From: a bacterium
GTDB taxonomy: Bacteria > Armatimonadota > Fimbriimonadia > Fimbriimonadales > JBAXQP01
Assembly (NCBI GenBank): GCA_037131655.1
Contig: JBAXQP010000002.1
Span: forward strand, 1-30,765
Direction of reading: 5' to 3'
Length of the DNA stretch: 30,765 nt
Positions within the stretch are counted from its first letter, which is position 1. Each line of letters begins with the position of its first letter. The notes under the pieces were generated by a model. It ran no database searches, had not been told where the DNA came from, and was given only the letters and a program-made list of their open reading frames with translations. A program made the translations under genes and the position numbers. Positions 1-6,298 of the stretch are shown here, piece after piece.

Positions 1-234
1 AATATAGGCGCAGGCACTTATGCGGCCTTCACTGTAAAATCCCTTAATGAGCTAAAACAGGCTTTTGGCGAGGCTTACGCCTGGGTAAAAGCCCATTCTG
101 AATGGAAAAACCTCTGTGACTATCTTCATACCGGCAAATGCGAGTGCGCCACCTATCCGTGGTTCGAACTCTACACCGATGAGTACCCCAAAACCGGCAA
201 ACTCTATATTTATGCCCCTATCAAACCGGCTTAG
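1..234 (+). CDS. C-terminal part of a GyrI/AraC-type effector-binding domain protein (5' end outside window)
   Basis: Frame 1 is open from the first base to a TAG at 232-234, giving the last 77 residues of a protein. The order of features fits the GyrI-like small-molecule-binding domain (also found at the C-terminus of AraC-family regulators and in SbmC): a G-x-YA-x-F strand near the start, a helix with AYAWVKAHSEW, then PWFELYTDEYP and a closing beta strand KLYIYAPIKPA. In this family the conserved acidic residue of the FE-x-Y segment contributes to ligand binding. Whether a DNA-binding domain precedes it cannot be seen. It converges on the fucosidase gene with the two stop codons overlapping (231-234), so a regulatory link is possible but unproven. 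The domain call is by motif recognition only. Confidence 0.6.
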   Translation, partial: NIGAGTYAAFTVKSLNELKQAFGEAYAWVKAHSEWKNLCDYLHTGKCECATYPWFELYTDEYPKTGKLYIYAPIKPA

Positions 235-1475
235 TAGGTTTTGAATAACTCCACATTGCGAAGTTTGGCGGGGCGGTCGGAGTTGGTGATTTCTACGGCT
301 ACTTTAAATGCGACCACTGGAGGGATACGGCAAATGGCTTTATGGCCGATGTTTTCTCCCTTATATACCGTAATCATCTCCTCGCCATACCAGGGACGGA
401 TTTTGATTTCAAAACTTCGAATTGCTTCGCCTTCAGTAAGGTCCTCTTGAATCACGACATGGTCGATATTGAACGGCTTTGGTGGGACATACTGCCAGCC
501 TGTTTCCGTAACCTCCCCATCGTTCATGCAAGCGAAAGGTTGGCTAAATCGACGCTTAACTTCTGCGCCGAATTCCAGCAATCGCGCATGATCACCATCG
601 GGCAATAAACCGCGTCGGTCGGGGCCGATATTGAGCAATAAATTCGCCCCACGGCCGACCGATAAATAGTAAAGCCCCATTAAAACATCGAGCGATTTGA
701 CGGTGTGCACATCGGAATCACTGTAGAACCAGTTACCCCAGCGCATCATACAGTCGCACTCGGCAGGCAGCCAGCGCACTTCTTCTGCGTTATCAACCAC
801 TTGGGCGTTAGAGGTAAACGGGACTGTATTCCAATTCGGCAACTCAGCCATGCCCATCTCGTTTCCGACCCATCGGTAATCGGGATCGCCCATGCTGAAA
901 ACCAAAATATTAGGCTGAAGCCGCCGAATCTCGCCGACGATACGCTTCCAATCATACACATGGTCCCCTGACCCGCAGCCGTCGAACCAGAGCATATCAA
1001 TCTCGCCGTAGTTGCCCAGAAGCTCGCTCACCTGGTTGATGAAATGGTCATCATAAGCATTTTCATCTTCATACACCGGCGAACCCCATTCAGCCGGTGA
1101 GTAATAGAAGCCAATCTTGATGTCATTCTTACGGCAGGAGGTCACAAACTCGTCTACCACATCGCCTTTACCCTCTTTCCAGGGGGTTTGGGCAACGGTG
1201 TAGTTGGAGAACTTAGAAGGCCAGTTGGCGAACCCATCATGGTGCTTGCACACAAATACAGCGTATTTCATCCCCGCTTCTTTGACCGCTTCAACCCAGT
1301 TATTGGCATCAAATTGGCTCGGAGTAAACCCCTCCGCCGGCATCGGCTTGCCATCCCAGTCCAAATGCCCTTCATAAAACGTTCGAATCCCAAAGTGAAG
1401 GAATAATCCCATCTCCCAATCCTGGTATTCAAGTTGTCGAGGGGTAGGAATAGCGGTCGGTAAATAGCCTGGCAT
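231..1475 (-). CDS. Alpha-L-fucosidase, glycoside hydrolase family 29
   Basis: Probably hydrolyses terminal alpha-L-fucose from glycans or oligosaccharides. Typical GH29 landmarks, numbered from the upstream ATG at 1481, are GLFLHFGI (25-32), the substrate-binding KHHDGF (79-84), FYYSP (125-129) and LWFDG (164-168), whose Asp 167 fits the catalytic nucleophile. About 414 residues cover the catalytic barrel plus a short beta-rich tail, at the compact end of the family. No signal peptide is visible, so the enzyme is probably cytoplasmic and would act on imported fucosides. Two ATGs lie 6 nt apart. The SD AAAGGAA (minus strand) directly abuts the first (1481) but sits 6 nt from the second (1475), so 1475 is preferred. 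An inverted repeat at 1521-1539 lies upstream and may be an operator. Confidence 0.85.
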   Translation of the reverse strand: MPGYLPTAIPTPRQLEYQDWEMGLFLHFGIRTFYEGHLDWDGKPMPAEGFTPSQFDANNWVEAVKEAGMKYAVFVCKHHDGFANWPSKFSNYTVAQTPWKEGKGDVVDEFVTSCRKNDIKIGFYYSPAEWGSPVYEDENAYDDHFINQVSELLGNYGEIDMLWFDGCGSGDHVYDWKRIVGEIRRLQPNILVFSMGDPDYRWVGNEMGMAELPNWNTVPFTSNAQVVDNAEEVRWLPAECDCMMRWGNWFYSDSDVHTVKSLDVLMGLYYLSVGRGANLLLNIGPDRRGLLPDGDHARLLEFGAEVKRRFSQPFACMNDGEVTETGWQYVPPKPFNIDHVVIQEDLTEGEAIRSFEIKIRPWYGEEMITVYKGENIGHKAICRIPPVVAFKVAVEITNSDRPAKLRNVELFKTY

Positions 1476-1520
1476 AGTCATTTCCTTTCTAAGTTCTCAA
1501 AAAGTATGGCACATGAATAG

Positions 1521-1539
1521 GTGAATGAGAAAGATTCAC
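1521..1539. promoter_or_regulatory. Perfect inverted repeat upstream of the fucosidase gene (possible operator)
   Basis: GTGAAT - 7 nt - ATTCAC is a perfect 6-7-6 inverted repeat in the 92-nt gap between the prepilin stop and the fucosidase start. Spacing and symmetry suit a dimeric sugar-responsive repressor, but a short transcript-end hairpin of the prepilin gene is an alternative. No U-tract follows it, which argues against a classic terminator. Confidence 0.35.
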
Positions 1540-1567
1540 TTGTACAAACTACCACTAAATTACAGTC

Positions 1568-2257
1568 CTACGGACAACCGTCTTGCCAGCGGCTGTTTAG
1601 CACTCTTCGGGTAGCCTTGTAACGGCAATAGAGGGAACCTTTAGTGGTCGAGTTTCCGATAGAATTTAAAGGATAACTCTGCGCATGACCGTCAGTTGAG
1701 AGGACGACAGCACCGCCAGTATGTTGATCACCATTAATATCGTAAGTAGTCGGAACATATGAACCATCATTGACGGTGGTAGCGCTCTCATCATAGAGCA
1801 GGAAGGTGTCAGAAGGGAAATTTACATACGCCAATGATTTTTTGACTAAAGTGTAATTTATCGTATAAGTGACTTGGGCGATTCTGCCATCGAACCACTC
1901 GGAAGCACCCGCCTTCCAGCGCAATTTATGCACTTTTTTATAGTTGGATGGGCAGTGGTAAATCTGTATATTCTTGGTGTATGTCCACAGACTGCCCAAA
2001 TTTGGATAAGCGATTTCATCACATGGGCTGCAATTGCCAACCCAAGCATCACTAGGAAAGTGTTCGTTCCAATCTCCAGCATATAGCATAAAACCACGGC
2101 CAAGCTGGCCCATATTGCTCGTGCAAGAGGCCAAGCGCGCCTTTTCCCTGGCTGCGGCAAAGACAGGAAAGAGAATCGCCGCCAAGATAACGATAATCGC
2201 TATCACCACCAGCAATTCAATTAGTGTGAAACCTTTTGTTTTGAGATTGGTTTGCAT
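1568..2257 (-). CDS. Prepilin-like protein with type IV methylation/cleavage N-terminus and H-X9-DG C-terminal motif
   Basis: A pseudopilin-like protein of unknown role, exported through the prepilin peptidase route. The N-terminus has the short basic leader NLKTK, the cleavage site G|FTLIELLVVIAII and the hydrophobic helix that anchors type IV pilins and type II secretion pseudopilins. The C-terminal half contains H-T-G-G-(5 residues)-T-D-G-H, matching the H-X9-DG motif typical of the large DUF1559-like prepilin families of Planctomycetes and Armatimonadetes-type bacteria. A longer frame begins at a GTG (2278), but AGGAAG lies 7 nt before the ATG at 2257, giving 229 residues. It follows the small membrane protein by 31 nt on the same strand. 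Four Cys in the middle of the protein could form disulfides. Such genes are often present in many copies, so the presence of one says little about pili. Confidence 0.85.
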   Translation of the reverse strand: MQTNLKTKGFTLIELLVVIAIIVILAAILFPVFAAAREKARLASCTSNMGQLGRGFMLYAGDWNEHFPSDAWVGNCSPCDEIAYPNLGSLWTYTKNIQIYHCPSNYKKVHKLRWKAGASEWFDGRIAQVTYTINYTLVKKSLAYVNFPSDTFLLYDESATTVNDGSYVPTTYDINGDQHTGGAVVLSTDGHAQSYPLNSIGNSTTKGSLYCRYKATRRVLNSRWQDGCP

Positions 2258-2288
2258 TGAATTTCTTCCTAAAAACACTATACCATAA

Positions 2289-2495
2289 TCACTTTTTTAA
2301 TTCGACGTAGACAGCTCTAGCTACGAATAGTGTCAGGAACGTGAATAAGAAAGCCAAACGGATCGCGAAGCTGAAACCGTATGTATGGAAATCCTTGAAC
2401 CCAAGGTAAAAGAACCATAAGGCCACAAAGCCAAGGACGAATACGAAGGCTATGGCAGCGAATTTGGCAGCGTTCTCACCGAATGGTGAATTCAT
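2289..2495 (-). CDS. Small two-helix membrane protein, unknown function
   Basis: Sixty-eight residues: a short polar N-terminus, a hydrophobic helix FAAIAFVFVLGFVALWFFYLGF, a short loop (KDFHTYGF), a second hydrophobic segment SFAIRLAFLFTFLTLFVARAVYV, and a short charged end ELKK. The start is fixed by AGGAGG six nt before the ATG at 2495; the longer open frame upstream is pyrE read in another frame. It starts 10 nt after the pyrE stop, so it is probably co-transcribed with trpA-pyrE. I do not recognise a family. Confidence 0.65.
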   Translation of the reverse strand: MNSPFGENAAKFAAIAFVFVLGFVALWFFYLGFKDFHTYGFSFAIRLAFLFTFLTLFVARAVYVELKK

Positions 2496-2505
2496 CCGCT
2501 TCCTC

Positions 2506-3078
2506 CTAGGGTGTGTGACGGGAGCCTGGTGAGTTGAGAGGGATTCCGGAGTCGCAGAGTGGGCATTTATCAGGCTCGTAGCTTTCTGCAGGAGTCGTCC
2601 ACAAGGCTTCCGTTCGTACGCCAAAATCGATTGGCTTGCCCGAACGGTCAACAAGCAGTCCGACACCGACCACTTCTGCCTCCAAAGCTCTCAGACAATC
2701 GATCATCTCTTGGACTGATAGACCCGTTGTCAAGACGTCATCGACAACTAAGACACGAGTTCCTTTTGGGAAAGAAGCGCCTCGACGCAAAGCTCGCTTT
2801 TCGCCTTCACGCTCGATATAGATAGCATTAGTTTTAAGATGGCGCGCAACTTCGTAGGCGATAAGCACCCCGCCAACCGTTGGGCCGGCGACTAACTCGA
2901 CTTGTGATTCGGCAAAGCGCTCAGCAAGCTGTTCACAGCACGGACCGAGGTATTGAGGCCGTTCTAAAATCCTGAACTTTTCGAAATAGGTTCCGCTATG
3001 CTTGCCGGACGACAGCTTAAAATGGCCTTTTAGGATCGCTCCGCTTTCAAGGAACATTGTCTCAATCGTTGTCGACAT
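2506..3078 (-). CDS. pyrE: Orotate phosphoribosyltransferase
   Basis: Converts orotate and PRPP to orotidine 5'-phosphate in de novo pyrimidine synthesis, in the cytoplasm. The 190-residue protein shows the orotate-binding FKLSSGKHSGTYF (20-32), the flexible-loop basic segment EGEKRALRRG (91-100), and the PRPP-binding signature VLVVDDVLTTG (109-119). The C-terminus has a CPLC pair and a GIPLNSPGSR tail, as in the short thermophile-type PyrE proteins. The long open frame reaches further upstream, but GGAG lies 8 nt before the ATG at 3078, and this start falls one nt after the trpA stop. Translational coupling with trpA is therefore likely, an unusual pairing of Trp and pyrimidine genes that share PRPP metabolism only indirectly. 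Confidence 0.92.
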   Translation of the reverse strand: MSTTIETMFLESGAILKGHFKLSSGKHSGTYFEKFRILERPQYLGPCCEQLAERFAESQVELVAGPTVGGVLIAYEVARHLKTNAIYIEREGEKRALRRGASFPKGTRVLVVDDVLTTGLSVQEMIDCLRALEAEVVGVGLLVDRSGKPIDFGVRTEALWTTPAESYEPDKCPLCDSGIPLNSPGSRHTP

Positions 3079-3079
3079 C

Positions 3080-3880
3080 TTAACTTCTCCGCGTCCCCTT
3101 TTTGAGCATTTGGACAAAATCTGAAAACTGAGCTTCGAAATCAGGACAGGTGTGGTTCTTTGCAATAAATTCAACTATCGCGCTGCCCACAACCGCACCG
3201 TCAGCAAAGTCGCTAATTTGCGAAACATGATCCGCATTAGAAATTCCAAAGCCGACTACGACCGGTTTATCGGTTGCAGAACGAACGCGAGATACTAACT
3301 CGGACACTTCTGGAGGAATATCACTGCGGGATCCTGTCACCCCAGTGCGCGAGACGCAATAGACAAATCCCGATCCGGACTCACAAACAATTTGAATTCG
3401 TTTGTCAGTGCTCGTTGGGGCGAGCAGAAAAATGGTGTCCAAGCCGTTCTGACTAGCGGTTTCGAGCCACTCAGACGCTCCCTCAGGGGGCAGGTCGGTG
3501 AGGATCACTCCATCGAGTCCGGCTTGACCCGCATCAAAAGCAAATCGGCTCAGTCCATATTGAAGCACAGGGTTGAAGTAGGTCATCGCGATTAAAGGGG
3601 TTTGATAGTCTGCGCGAAGCTCTTTAACTAATTTCAAAGTATGCGCGGGAGTCGTGCCCGCCAACAATGCGCGTTGAGCGGCCGCTTGAATGACCGGTCC
3701 ATCAGCAAGAGGATCGCTGAATGCGATGCCAAGTTCCACGACATCAACACCCGCTTCAATCAAGGTACAGACAGCTCTTTTGGAAATCTCATAATCAGGA
3801 TCGCCGACCGTTACATAAGCAACTAGGGCGGCTTCGTTTTTAGACTTCAGGTTTTGAAAATGTTGAAATATTCTACTCAT
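3080..3880 (-). CDS. trpA: Tryptophan synthase alpha chain
   Basis: Cleaves indole-3-glycerol phosphate to indole and glyceraldehyde 3-phosphate, and passes indole to TrpB. The 266-residue length is standard. The catalytic acids are both present at canonical positions, Glu49 in VVELG and Asp60 in DPLADGP; the usual ELGIPFSDP reads ELGIAFSDP here. The phosphate-binding glycines (VVGFGISN, GAVVGSAIV) are intact. No trpB is adjacent: upstream is a divergent HD-GYP gene, so trpA is separated from the rest of the pathway, at least in this window. A clear sigma-70 type promoter lies upstream (3909-3937). The SD before the ATG is weak. Confidence 0.95.
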   Translation of the reverse strand: MSRIFQHFQNLKSKNEAALVAYVTVGDPDYEISKRAVCTLIEAGVDVVELGIAFSDPLADGPVIQAAAQRALLAGTTPAHTLKLVKELRADYQTPLIAMTYFNPVLQYGLSRFAFDAGQAGLDGVILTDLPPEGASEWLETASQNGLDTIFLLAPTSTDKRIQIVCESGSGFVYCVSRTGVTGSRSDIPPEVSELVSRVRSATDKPVVVGFGISNADHVSQISDFADGAVVGSAIVEFIAKNHTCPDFEAQFSDFVQMLKKGTRRS

Positions 3881-3908
3881 TAGCTCGCTTTATATCAGAA
3901 GTAAGCCT

Positions 3909-3937
3909 ATTTTGGCAACAAAAAGGTAGTTTGTCAA
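3909..3937 (-). promoter_or_regulatory. Sigma-70 type promoter for trpA-pyrE
   Basis: On the minus strand TTGACA (3932-3937), a 17-nt spacer and CAAAAT (3909-3914) lie about 30 nt before the trpA start. The -35 is perfect and the -10 matches 4 of 6. No leader peptide or attenuator was seen in the short untranslated region. Confidence 0.55.
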
Positions 3938-4022
3938 GTTGTCATTTCCGCTTCGTCTAGGAGTAAATATTTTCAAAAATATTGCTGTAGATATTACCGG
4001 CGTTATGGAAAATGATTTATAT

Positions 4023-4065
4023 GGGCAAGGAAGCCCAAATAGCAACCTAAGAGGAATGGATTCCT
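4023..4065 (+). promoter_or_regulatory. Two short hairpins in the leader of the HD-GYP gene, the second covering the SD
   Basis: GGGC-6 nt-GCCC (4023-4036) is followed by the perfect inverted repeat AGGAAT-GG-ATTCCT (4052-4065), which ends one nt before the ATG. The only SD-like sequence, AGGA, is part of the second hairpin, so folding would hide the ribosome site. It is short (two-base loop), so the effect is uncertain. Confidence 0.35.
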
Positions 4066-4066
4066 A

Positions 4067-5143
4067 ATGTATGTTCCCATAGAAGAACCATTGGTATTAC
4101 GCCCAATCTGGCAATCACCCTTAGGTGGTACACGTATACTAGTAATTGATCCTAATCCCTCAGCAGGCTCAAGCATGTGCGAGTCGCTCAATGACGTCAA
4201 TTATCAAGCTACGCTTCTAACATCGCCGAATGAAGTATGGTCACTCTTCGCAGTTGAGGACTTCGACCTGGTGTTCATTAATGTCGATACTCCGGGGATG
4301 GGTGGCTTTGAGCTGTTAAAGCAATTCCTTAAAACCAAGCCGCATTTACCAATCGTGTTAACTTCTGATTCACCGAGTACTGAGATGATGCGCCACGCAA
4401 TTATCGAAGGGGCATCCGATTTCATCGTCAATAATCATAGCTATTCGGAACTAGCAATCGTCGTTGAACGCAACCTTATCCGTCAATCACTCAAGCATCG
4501 TAAAGAAATCGATCACAAAATGGAGATTCAGCGCACACAGCGTGGACTTCTTGAAACGCTCTTAGGAATTATCGACACGCGCGATCCCGAAACTGAAGGA
4601 CATTCGGAAAGGGTTGCCGCTTTTACGATGGTGCTGGCTCAGCAGATGAAGCTTGGAATTGATGAACTTATTAATATTGAACGGGGCGCTCTTTTGCATG
4701 ATATAGGCAAAATAGGGGTCTCGGACAGTATCTTGTATAAGCCGGGGGCTTTAAATGATGATGAGTGGGCGCTCATGAAAGAACACCCACTCATCGGTTA
4801 CCGAATGTGTGCACGCTTTGAAGCGTTGCACCAAGCTGCTAATATTGTCTTGCACCATCATGAGCGTTATGACGGGACTGGTTACCCCCATAAGCTGAAA
4901 GGCGATGAAATCCCTTTAGGTGCGCGCATTTTCGCTGTTGCGGATGCTTTTGATGCTATTACTTCTTTTAGACCATATCGTCCGGCAGCCCCAATGGAAT
5001 ATGCTTCCGAAGAGGTCTGCCGAAATAGCGGTTCGCAATTCGATCCTCAAATAATCGAGGTCTTCAGTGCGATCCCTCTGGCCACGTGGCAAGAAGTACG
5101 TTCTCTTGTCAATCAGGATTACCTAATTGACAAAGCTGCATAA
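4067..5143 (+). CDS. HD-GYP domain protein with degenerate receiver domain (predicted c-di-GMP phosphodiesterase)
   Basis: Predicted to hydrolyse cyclic di-GMP. Residues ~22-140 form a CheY-like receiver, and ~155-350 an HD-GYP domain with all usual marks: H179, H211-D212 in LLHDIGKIG, HHHERYDGTGYP (263-274) and the ADAFDAITS-RPYR segment (292-305). The receiver lacks the residues for phosphotransfer: the acceptor Asp is Asn72 (FINVDTPGM), the acidic pair is D28-P29, and the switch Lys is replaced by Asn (VNN, 121-123); Thr99 remains. The receiver is therefore probably not phosphorylated and may serve as a protein-interaction or ligand module. The gene stands alone, divergent from trpA and convergent with the anti-sigma gene. 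The start at 4067 follows a hairpin that covers the SD. Confidence 0.9.
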   Translation: MYVPIEEPLVLRPIWQSPLGGTRILVIDPNPSAGSSMCESLNDVNYQATLLTSPNEVWSLFAVEDFDLVFINVDTPGMGGFELLKQFLKTKPHLPIVLTSDSPSTEMMRHAIIEGASDFIVNNHSYSELAIVVERNLIRQSLKHRKEIDHKMEIQRTQRGLLETLLGIIDTRDPETEGHSERVAAFTMVLAQQMKLGIDELINIERGALLHDIGKIGVSDSILYKPGALNDDEWALMKEHPLIGYRMCARFEALHQAANIVLHHHERYDGTGYPHKLKGDEIPLGARIFAVADAFDAITSFRPYRPAAPMEYASEEVCRNSGSQFDPQIIEVFSAIPLATWQEVRSLVNQDYLIDKAA

Positions 5144-5264
5144 TACAATCAGGCTATAAATAATACAACCAACGTCGCTTTGTTATTACGCCGCAACTTT
5201 TAATACTGCGTTCTAAACCAATTCGCCAAACCTAGGCTGTTTAATCAACCTTGAAATAATTAGT

Positions 5265-5471
5265 TTATAATGGCGTCATTACTGTCGAATCTTCGCGTTG
5301 GAGCCCAAACATTGCCTTGAGCATCCCGACTAGTTTGCGTCTTGCCAACACCGACCGATGGCAAGATTCACATCTAGTTAAGTGGATTTCAAACCTTTCA
5401 AGCAGTTGGGGATCAGTAAGCTCGCCATCAACATATGATTGCAGCTTTCGCCCAATCTGCTCACATTTCAC
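5265..5471 (-). CDS. Zinc-finger anti-sigma factor (zf-HC2), soluble, short
   Basis: Sixty-eight residues with the anti-sigma zinc motif H-x3-C-x2-C (HLTRCESC) after a Cys near the N-terminus (MKCEQ), as in ZAS-type anti-sigma proteins such as RsrA/ChrR-like domains. There is no membrane segment or sensor domain, so it should be cytoplasmic and could respond to redox or metal state through its Cys residues. The start is a GTG sharing four bases (GTGA) with the sigma stop, so the two are translationally coupled. It presumably binds the ECF sigma encoded just upstream. Confidence 0.85.
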   Translation of the reverse strand: MKCEQIGRKLQSYVDGELTDPQLLERFEIHLTRCESCHRSVLARRKLVGMLKAMFGLQREDSTVMTPL

Positions 5472-6043
5472 ATCTTTACCTCCTCCTCCAGAACGGACAT
5501 AACACTCCGATCGCCTTGCAATCGGTCAAGCGCCCGTGAGATACGTTTTCGGACGCAATCCGCCGAGAGGTTCACTTTCGCGCCAATCTCTGTATAGTTC
5601 AGCTCGTGATAGTATTTTTGCTCGAGAAGCTCGCGATCGAGTGGTTCCAAACAAGCAAGAGCTTTCTCAAGTAATGCAATGTGCCCATTTACCACACTAT
5701 CGAATTGATTCTCGCTAGTGAGAGTTTCCGTCACTGTTTCCAGTGGGATGGATTTGATGCGTGATTGCTGTCTCATCCAGCTTATACTGCAGTTGCGAGC
5801 AATTGCACATATCCATGGATAGAGTGGTCTTTCGGGATCGACGGTAGACATACCTTCGAAAATACGAAGTAGACAATCTTGAGTAATGTCTTCTGCTTCT
5901 TCTGACGTACTCGTATATTGCCGCACCAAATAGAAGACTTGATATCTCAGTCGATCTGCGAGCGCACTCCCGGATAGCGAATCGCCACAGATATACTGAG
6001 CCAGTAATTGAGATTCCGGATTAGGATAGACGATAAGGCTCAC
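5468..6043 (-). CDS. RNA polymerase ECF-type sigma factor (sigma-70 family)
   Basis: The 191-residue protein has a sigma region 2 (about residues 25-95) with AEDITQDCLLRIFEG and the promoter-melting stretch YPWICAIARNCSISWMRQ, a short linker, and region 4 (about 120-180) with the LEPLDRELLEQKYYHELNYTEIGAKVNLSADCVRKRISRAL helix-turn-helix. The start codon is GTG with AAGGAGG six nt upstream. The downstream zinc-finger anti-sigma overlaps it by four bases, the usual arrangement of an autoregulated pair. The upstream 255 nt (6044-6298) separates it from the debranching enzyme; no clear autoregulatory promoter was identified there. The target genes are unknown. Confidence 0.9.
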   Translation of the reverse strand: MSLIVYPNPESQLLAQYICGDSLSGSALADRLRYQVFYLVRQYTSTSEEAEDITQDCLLRIFEGMSTVDPERPLYPWICAIARNCSISWMRQQSRIKSIPLETVTETLTSENQFDSVVNGHIALLEKALACLEPLDRELLEQKYYHELNYTEIGAKVNLSADCVRKRISRALDRLQGDRSVMSVLEEEVKM

Positions 6044-6285
6044 TTCTCTCCTCCTTTTTCATATCGCCAACACAAACGGACGGAGCCTAATTACGGATTC
6101 GCTTTGCAGGGTTAATAACGGACAATAGCCCGAAAAATCCAACAAAACTAACAGTAAATTCGGAATCCCCGTTGTCCTTGAAAAGAAGTTCCTTTCCCGT
6201 GTAGCTACTAATCGAGACCTTCCTTAACTATCGCTACTCGGTTACGAAACGACCCGGAACATCAAAAACAACTGATCCGTTGCAT

Positions 6286-6297
6286 CAGCTTAAGCTG
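6286..6297. repeat. 12-bp perfect palindrome just after the debranching-enzyme stop
   Basis: CAGCTTAAGCTG lies one nt beyond the stop of the leftward debranching gene. The same core forms the middle of the strong terminator at 12136-12163. There is no U-tract here, so termination is doubtful; it may be coincidence or a remnant. Confidence 0.3.
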
Positions 6298-6298
6298 G

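Noticed and set aside
1372..1390. GTTCGAATCC, resembling a tRNA T-loop
   Set aside because: It lies inside the fucosidase gene and no matching acceptor or anticodon stems are nearby.
2496..2666. N-terminal extension of the small membrane protein
   Set aside because: It is pyrE read in another frame; the AGGAGG and ATG at 2495 give a clean start.
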